Translations under genes and position numbers: made by a program | Shown: positions 44,959-48,044 of the stretch, in pieces | Layout: each line of letters begins with the position of its first letter | Numbering within the stretch: position 1 is the first letter of the stretch | DNA from: Cyclobacteriaceae bacterium | GTDB lineage: Bacteria; Bacteroidota; Bacteroidia; Cytophagales; Cyclobacteriaceae | DNA: 48,044 nucleotides | Direction: 5' to 3' | Assembly (NCBI GenBank): GCA_947458475.1 | Contig: CANGZP010000011.1 | Location: forward strand, 1-48,044 | Notes under the pieces: generated by a model | Seen by the model: the letters and a program-made list of their open reading frames with translations, nothing else | Told to the model about the DNA's origin: nothing | The model's database searches: none

Positions 44959-44970
44959 GAAACGATTAAT
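44959..44970. promoter_or_regulatory. Possible LacI-family operator before the GH31 gene
   Basis: GAAACGATTAAT, with a central CG flanked by AA and TT-rich halves, lies 44 nt before the GH31 start and resembles the CAATCGTTTG box at 45060. Confidence 0.35.
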
Positions 44971-45059
44971 TAGGATAAAAATCCGTTTAGGTGAAGTTGA
45001 GGGCCTTTTTTCGGGTTGAAAAAAAGTAAATCCCCTTTCATTTAAAATTTTGACCTATT

Positions 45060-45074
45060 CAATCGTTTGCAATG
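45060..45074. promoter_or_regulatory. Possible LacI-family operator between lacI and GH31 genes
   Basis: CAATCGTTTGCAATG contains the near-palindrome CAATCGTTTG (seven of eight outer bases symmetric). It lies after the regulator stop codon and upstream of GH31, and similar boxes occur before the SusE-like gene. Confidence 0.4.
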
Positions 45075-45097
45075 AAAAGTGAAGAAATTTCAAAAAT

Positions 45098-46138
45098 TTA
45101 AGTGTTTTGAATTCGCACTGAAGATTTTCGAACCAATAATTCAGTGGCTAGGACCACAGAGGTTTGGATATCCTCTAGATTAATTTTTTTCTCAATCCAA
45201 TCCAAAAGGATTTCTGTGGCAGTGGCGCCGATGCGAAATCCATTTTGTGCAACGGAAGATAAACTTGGGTCTACAATGGAACAAAACTGCCAATTGCTAA
45301 ATCCCACAACCCCAATTTCATTCGGGACAGCATAGCCTGCAGCCTTACAGGCCATCATCGCGCCCACAGCCGCCAAGTCATTATTTGCAAAAAAAGCATC
45401 AGGTCGAGGAGAAAGGGATTGTAGAAGTTTTGTGGTTATTTTGTGCGCTTCTTCATCAGTTCCTTGGGTACATTCTACTAGGAGCTCAGGTAGAAAAGGG
45501 ATTCCATGGTCGCGCAAGGCATCGCTATAGCCTCTGCTTCTTTCTTTGGAAATCTTGAGGTTGGAGGGACCAGCTAAGTGAACGATTCGCGAAAAACCTT
45601 GCTGGATTAGATGCTTGGTTGCCTCGTAGGCTCCAGCATAGTCGTCTACAATCACATGAATCGCATTTTGGATTTCTGGTACGCGATCAAAAAACACGAT
45701 TGGATATCCCTGATCCAGGAGTTTGGAAAAATGACTGAATTCGGTCGTTTCTTTGGAATAGCTCACCAAGAACCCATCAATCTGGTTGGAAAGCATGGTG
45801 TCGATGCTGGACTTTTCTCGGGTAAGCTTTTCGTTTGTTTGGGTGAGGATCACATTGTAGCCGCGGGAAAAAGCGACTTCTTCAATCCCACTGATGACCG
45901 TTGAAAAAAAGAAATGAACTACCTCAGGGATAATCACACCTATTGTGAAAGATCGGCTTTTCCGCAGCGATAGGGCGATGGCATTGGGACGGTAGTTTAG
46001 TTTCTCCGCCATCTCCTTGACTTTCCGCTTGGTCTCATCACTGATGCCTGGATAATCCTTCAAGGCTCGAGATACCGTGGAGGAAGATACCTGGAGTTCC
46101 CGAGCAATGTCTTTGATGGTAGCTTGTTCCAGTTTCAT
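45098..46138 (-). CDS. LacI-family transcriptional regulator
   Basis: A 346-residue regulator. The N-terminal helix-turn-helix and hinge are clear: TIKDIARELQVSSSTVSRALKDYPGISDETKRKVKEMAEKLNYRPNAIALSLR. The rest is a periplasmic-binding-protein-like effector domain (IGVIIPEVVHFFFSTVISGIEEVA, DGFLVSYSKE, IVFFDRVPE, PDAFFANNDLAAVGAM). From its place between GH31/MFS and the SusE-like gene it probably senses a maltose-type sugar and controls both flanks; CAATCG-type boxes before each flank support this. The effector is inferred only. Confidence 0.93.
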   Translation of the reverse strand: MKLEQATIKDIARELQVSSSTVSRALKDYPGISDETKRKVKEMAEKLNYRPNAIALSLRKSRSFTIGVIIPEVVHFFFSTVISGIEEVAFSRGYNVILTQTNEKLTREKSSIDTMLSNQIDGFLVSYSKETTEFSHFSKLLDQGYPIVFFDRVPEIQNAIHVIVDDYAGAYEATKHLIQQGFSRIVHLAGPSNLKISKERSRGYSDALRDHGIPFLPELLVECTQGTDEEAHKITTKLLQSLSPRPDAFFANNDLAAVGAMMACKAAGYAVPNEIGVVGFSNWQFCSIVDPSLSSVAQNGFRIGATATEILLDWIEKKINLEDIQTSVVLATELLVRKSSVRIQNT

Positions 46139-46482
46139 TGAAAATTATACTATTCTTAGATTTTACTTACTTCATTTTTTAGACAGAAGCCTACAATGCT
46201 TGATGGACAAGTTAAGTGAAAATTTTGATTCGATTAAAAAAAAATAAAGCGGTTGTGTGAATAAAATCCAATGCAATCGTTACCGCAATCGTGTGCATAA
46301 ATTTTTTCACCTCTTTTTTTGACAAGAAACTTGCGCTGCTTCAAATCAGGGTTTAAGTTAATCGAAACATTAAATCATCCTCAATTAACTCGATTTTCGT
46401 CAATTGTTGATTTTTTAATAAAAGCAATAAAAAATATAATAAAACCCAGCAACAAAATTTAATCAATCTAAACTCAAACACC
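46139..46482 (+). promoter_or_regulatory. Divergent control region of lacI and the SusE-like gene
   Basis: A 344-nt gap without a gene. It contains two tandem CAATCG boxes (46272-46298), long A/T tracts, and a leader ending AAACTCAAACACC before the ATG. No trace of susC or susD coding sequence and no perfect -7 box were found. Confidence 0.5.
46272..46298. promoter_or_regulatory. Tandem putative LacI-family operator
   Basis: TGCAATCGTTAC and CGCAATCGTGTGCAT lie side by side with a 14-bp period between the GCAATCGT words. Each has the central CG typical of LacI-family sites, and the same word occurs at 45060. Confidence 0.4.
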
Positions 46483-47517
46483 ATGAAAATTTTAAAGAAA
46501 ATCGGTTTGGCTTTGGCAATGTTTCCGGCGCTTTTCGCCTGCGAAACCTATGAAATGCCTCCGATCATCCCTCAAACGGGAGCAAATGTGTCGCTACCTG
46601 CTACCACGACTTTCACACTTGTGAAAGCAAATGCAGACAAGAGCACAGTAGACTTTACCATTACCGCAGCTGATTTTGGTACTTCGGGTACCATCAAGTA
46701 CGAACTACAGATGGACCTTCCAGGTGCAAAATTCGCTGCTCCTGCTAAATTGGGAGAGTCTGAATCCAATGTGATCAAAGTGAATGTTGCTGAGTTTAAC
46801 AAGGCACTTCTCGCTAAGAAATTGCCTTTTGGAGTAGCTGCCAACGTGGAATTCCGCGTGAAAGCAACGATCAACCAACCACTTTCTCCAATTTTTGGTG
46901 CGACTGCTGTGTATAAAGTAACTCCATTTGATGCGACTGTCGAGATGCCAATTCTTAGAGTCCCTGGTGATTACCAAGGTTGGGATCCATCCAACTCAAA
47001 AACAGTTTTGTATTCTGAAAACATTGATACTAAGTATAAAGGCTTTATTCATGTTATTGGAGGCTCAAGAGCTTTCAAATTTACTGAAGGACCAAACTGG
47101 GATAAGAACTGGGGTGATTCCAATGATGACAAAGTCTTGGAAGCAGGCGGAGGAGATATCAAAGTAGCAGCTGATGGAACTTATGAAATCAACGTAGATC
47201 TAGGTCCAAAAACATACACCGTTGGTCCAGTAAGACGTTGGGGTATTGTAGGTGATGCTACTGCAGGTGGATGGGATACAGATACGCCAATGAATGTATT
47301 TGACAAGACTACCAACTCTTTGAGAATTACTACTGACCTAAAGGCTGGAAAATTCAAATTCAGAGCAAATAACTCTTGGGACTTCAACTACGGTGGTAGC
47401 GGTGGAAACTTGACTGCCGGCGGAGCCGACATTGTTGTCGCTGCAGCAGGTAACTACACCATCACCTTCTTCCTAGGACCAAAAGGTGAAGCCAAGTACA
47501 CACTTGTTAAAAATTAA
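46483..47517 (+). CDS. susE: SusE/SusF-like starch-binding outer-membrane lipoprotein
   Basis: A 344-residue surface lipoprotein. The signal ends in lipobox LFAC (Cys20). The SusE domain follows (TTFTLVKANADKSTVDFTITAADFGTSGTIKYELQMDLPGAKF), and then two starch-binding-like repeats, VPGDYQGWDPSNSKTVLYS and WGIVGDATAGGWDTDTPM, each with the aromatic Trp-Asp pattern of SusE/SusF carbohydrate-binding modules. Normally it comes after susC and susD; here it follows the regulator gap directly. A terminator follows, then a probable amylase gene. Confidence 0.92.
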   Translation: MKILKKIGLALAMFPALFACETYEMPPIIPQTGANVSLPATTTFTLVKANADKSTVDFTITAADFGTSGTIKYELQMDLPGAKFAAPAKLGESESNVIKVNVAEFNKALLAKKLPFGVAANVEFRVKATINQPLSPIFGATAVYKVTPFDATVEMPILRVPGDYQGWDPSNSKTVLYSENIDTKYKGFIHVIGGSRAFKFTEGPNWDKNWGDSNDDKVLEAGGGDIKVAADGTYEINVDLGPKTYTVGPVRRWGIVGDATAGGWDTDTPMNVFDKTTNSLRITTDLKAGKFKFRANNSWDFNYGGSGGNLTAGGADIVVAAAGNYTITFFLGPKGEAKYTLVKN

Positions 47518-47558
47518 GGATCTAATCCTACTTAAATTAGTTTCATTCCAGTAGTTTT

Positions 47559-47597
47559 AACCGGCATTCGAGCGTGATTCGGATGCCGGTTATTTAT
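47559..47597 (+). terminator. Terminator after the SusE-like gene
   Basis: Stem AACCGGCAT / ATGCCGGTT with a 15-nt loop, followed by a T-rich stretch (ATTTATT). It lies between the SusE-like gene and the next start. Confidence 0.65.
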
Positions 47598-47612
47598 TCA
47601 ACCCCATTCTTC

Positions 47613-48044
47613 ATGACCGCATCTTTAAGAATCCTATTTTTTTTAAGTTTTAGTCTCTTTTTTGGAGTTCAGGCGATAGCTCAAGTGACTACTGAGCCAG
47701 CCATTCCAAATGCAGGGGCACCCGTAAAGATCATTTACGATGCTTCCAAAGGAACCACAGGATTGAAGGATTGCAATTGTGATGTTTACATCCACATTGG
47801 AGCAGTGACGGCAGGCCCTGCATCGACTACCTGGAATATTGTGCCCTTTCAGTGGGGAACGGCTGCTTCGGCGGCCAAAATGACCAAAGTAACTGGTCAA
47901 CCCAATATTTATACCTACGAGCTAACACCCAACTCGTTTTTCACCAACCCCAACAACCTCACCATTTACCGTCTGGGTCTAGTATTCCGAAATGCGGACG
48001 GAACCAAAGAAGGGAAGACCAGTTCCAATACTGATTTTTTCGTA
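47613..48044 (+). CDS. Secreted protein, probably alpha-amylase family (N-terminal part)
   Basis: The first 144 residues of a gene that leaves the window. The signal peptide is TASLRILFFLSFSLFFGVQAIAQ, followed by TTEPAIPNAGAPVKIIYDASKGTTGLKDCNCDVYIHIGA, a beta-sandwich start seen in T9SS-exported amylases of Bacteroidota, where an N-terminal domain precedes the GH13 barrel. The catalytic part is not visible, so the amylase call rests on this domain and on the position behind a SusE-like gene. Confidence 0.65.
   Translation, partial: MTASLRILFFLSFSLFFGVQAIAQVTTEPAIPNAGAPVKIIYDASKGTTGLKDCNCDVYIHIGAVTAGPASTTWNIVPFQWGTAASAAKMTKVTGQPNIYTYELTPNSFFTNPNNLTIYRLGLVFRNADGTKEGKTSSNTDFFV

Overview
The window reads as a chromosomal segment of a bacterium of the phylum Bacteroidota, most likely an aquatic, carotenoid-making member of the Cytophagales (Cyclobacteriaceae/Algoriphagus-like; this placement is inference). 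The signs are type IX secretion C-terminal sorting domains, a SusE-type starch-binding lipoprotein, DUF2490 and DUF5777 beta-barrels, near absence of Shine-Dalgarno sequences, several perfect copies of the Bacteroidota -7 promoter box TAnnTTTG, and a light-driven proton-pump rhodopsin. There is no rRNA, prophage or CRISPR array; two tRNAs are present.

Layout. 1-1428: lycopene cyclase (partial) and a proton-pumping rhodopsin, divergent from gyrB. 1776-8864: housekeeping genes (gyrB, ppk1, tRNA-Arg, sucC, lolD-like, bcp) plus an orphan promoter-to-terminator unit that may be a small RNA. 8982-13392: an EamA transporter, a tightly overlapping NAD-salvage operon (pncB, pncA, hotdog thioesterase), and a convergent DJ-1/ABM pair. 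13473-14998: a small IS200/RAYT-like HUH transposase sitting between two long arrays of GC-rich imperfect palindromes; related arrays lie at 22495-22783 and 25900-26015. 15159-22477: an inorganic-carbon uptake locus (dabA, dabB, a SulP transporter, a beta-barrel). 22935-24912: an ATGA-overlapped operon of a Rieske lipoprotein, a DUF5777 barrel and a YceI protein. 24913-26550: a HigBA-type toxin-antitoxin pair embedded in two families of intergenic repeats, then a CAT-anticodon tRNA. 26661-28392: HAD phosphatase and site-2-type protease. 28399-28654: a MITE-like inverted repeat. 28666-36121 (minus strand): rhodanese, two T9SS cargo proteins (one an M43 metalloprotease), a PASTA protein, Nfu and Mrp Fe-S carriers. 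36274-41013 (plus): dnaG, ribBA, a secreted hypothetical and surE. 41121-48044: a maltodextrin/starch utilisation cluster (SLC45-type MFS transporter, GH31 alpha-glucosidase, LacI regulator, SusE-like lipoprotein, start of a probable secreted amylase), oddly without susC/susD between regulator and SusE.

How it fits together. Rhodopsin and lycopene cyclase support light-driven proton motive force; DabA/DabB and SulP are energy-coupled bicarbonate accumulation proteins that could spend it on anaplerotic carbon fixation. The rhodopsin carries a glycine at the helix-E position that opens the carotenoid-antenna fenestration in xanthorhodopsin. The most unusual non-coding content is the palindrome system: composite ~300-600 bp arrays sharing the same order of modules, with stem sequences that change symmetrically on both arms while linkers stay fixed, and one array starting at the very base after the stop codon of the transposase.
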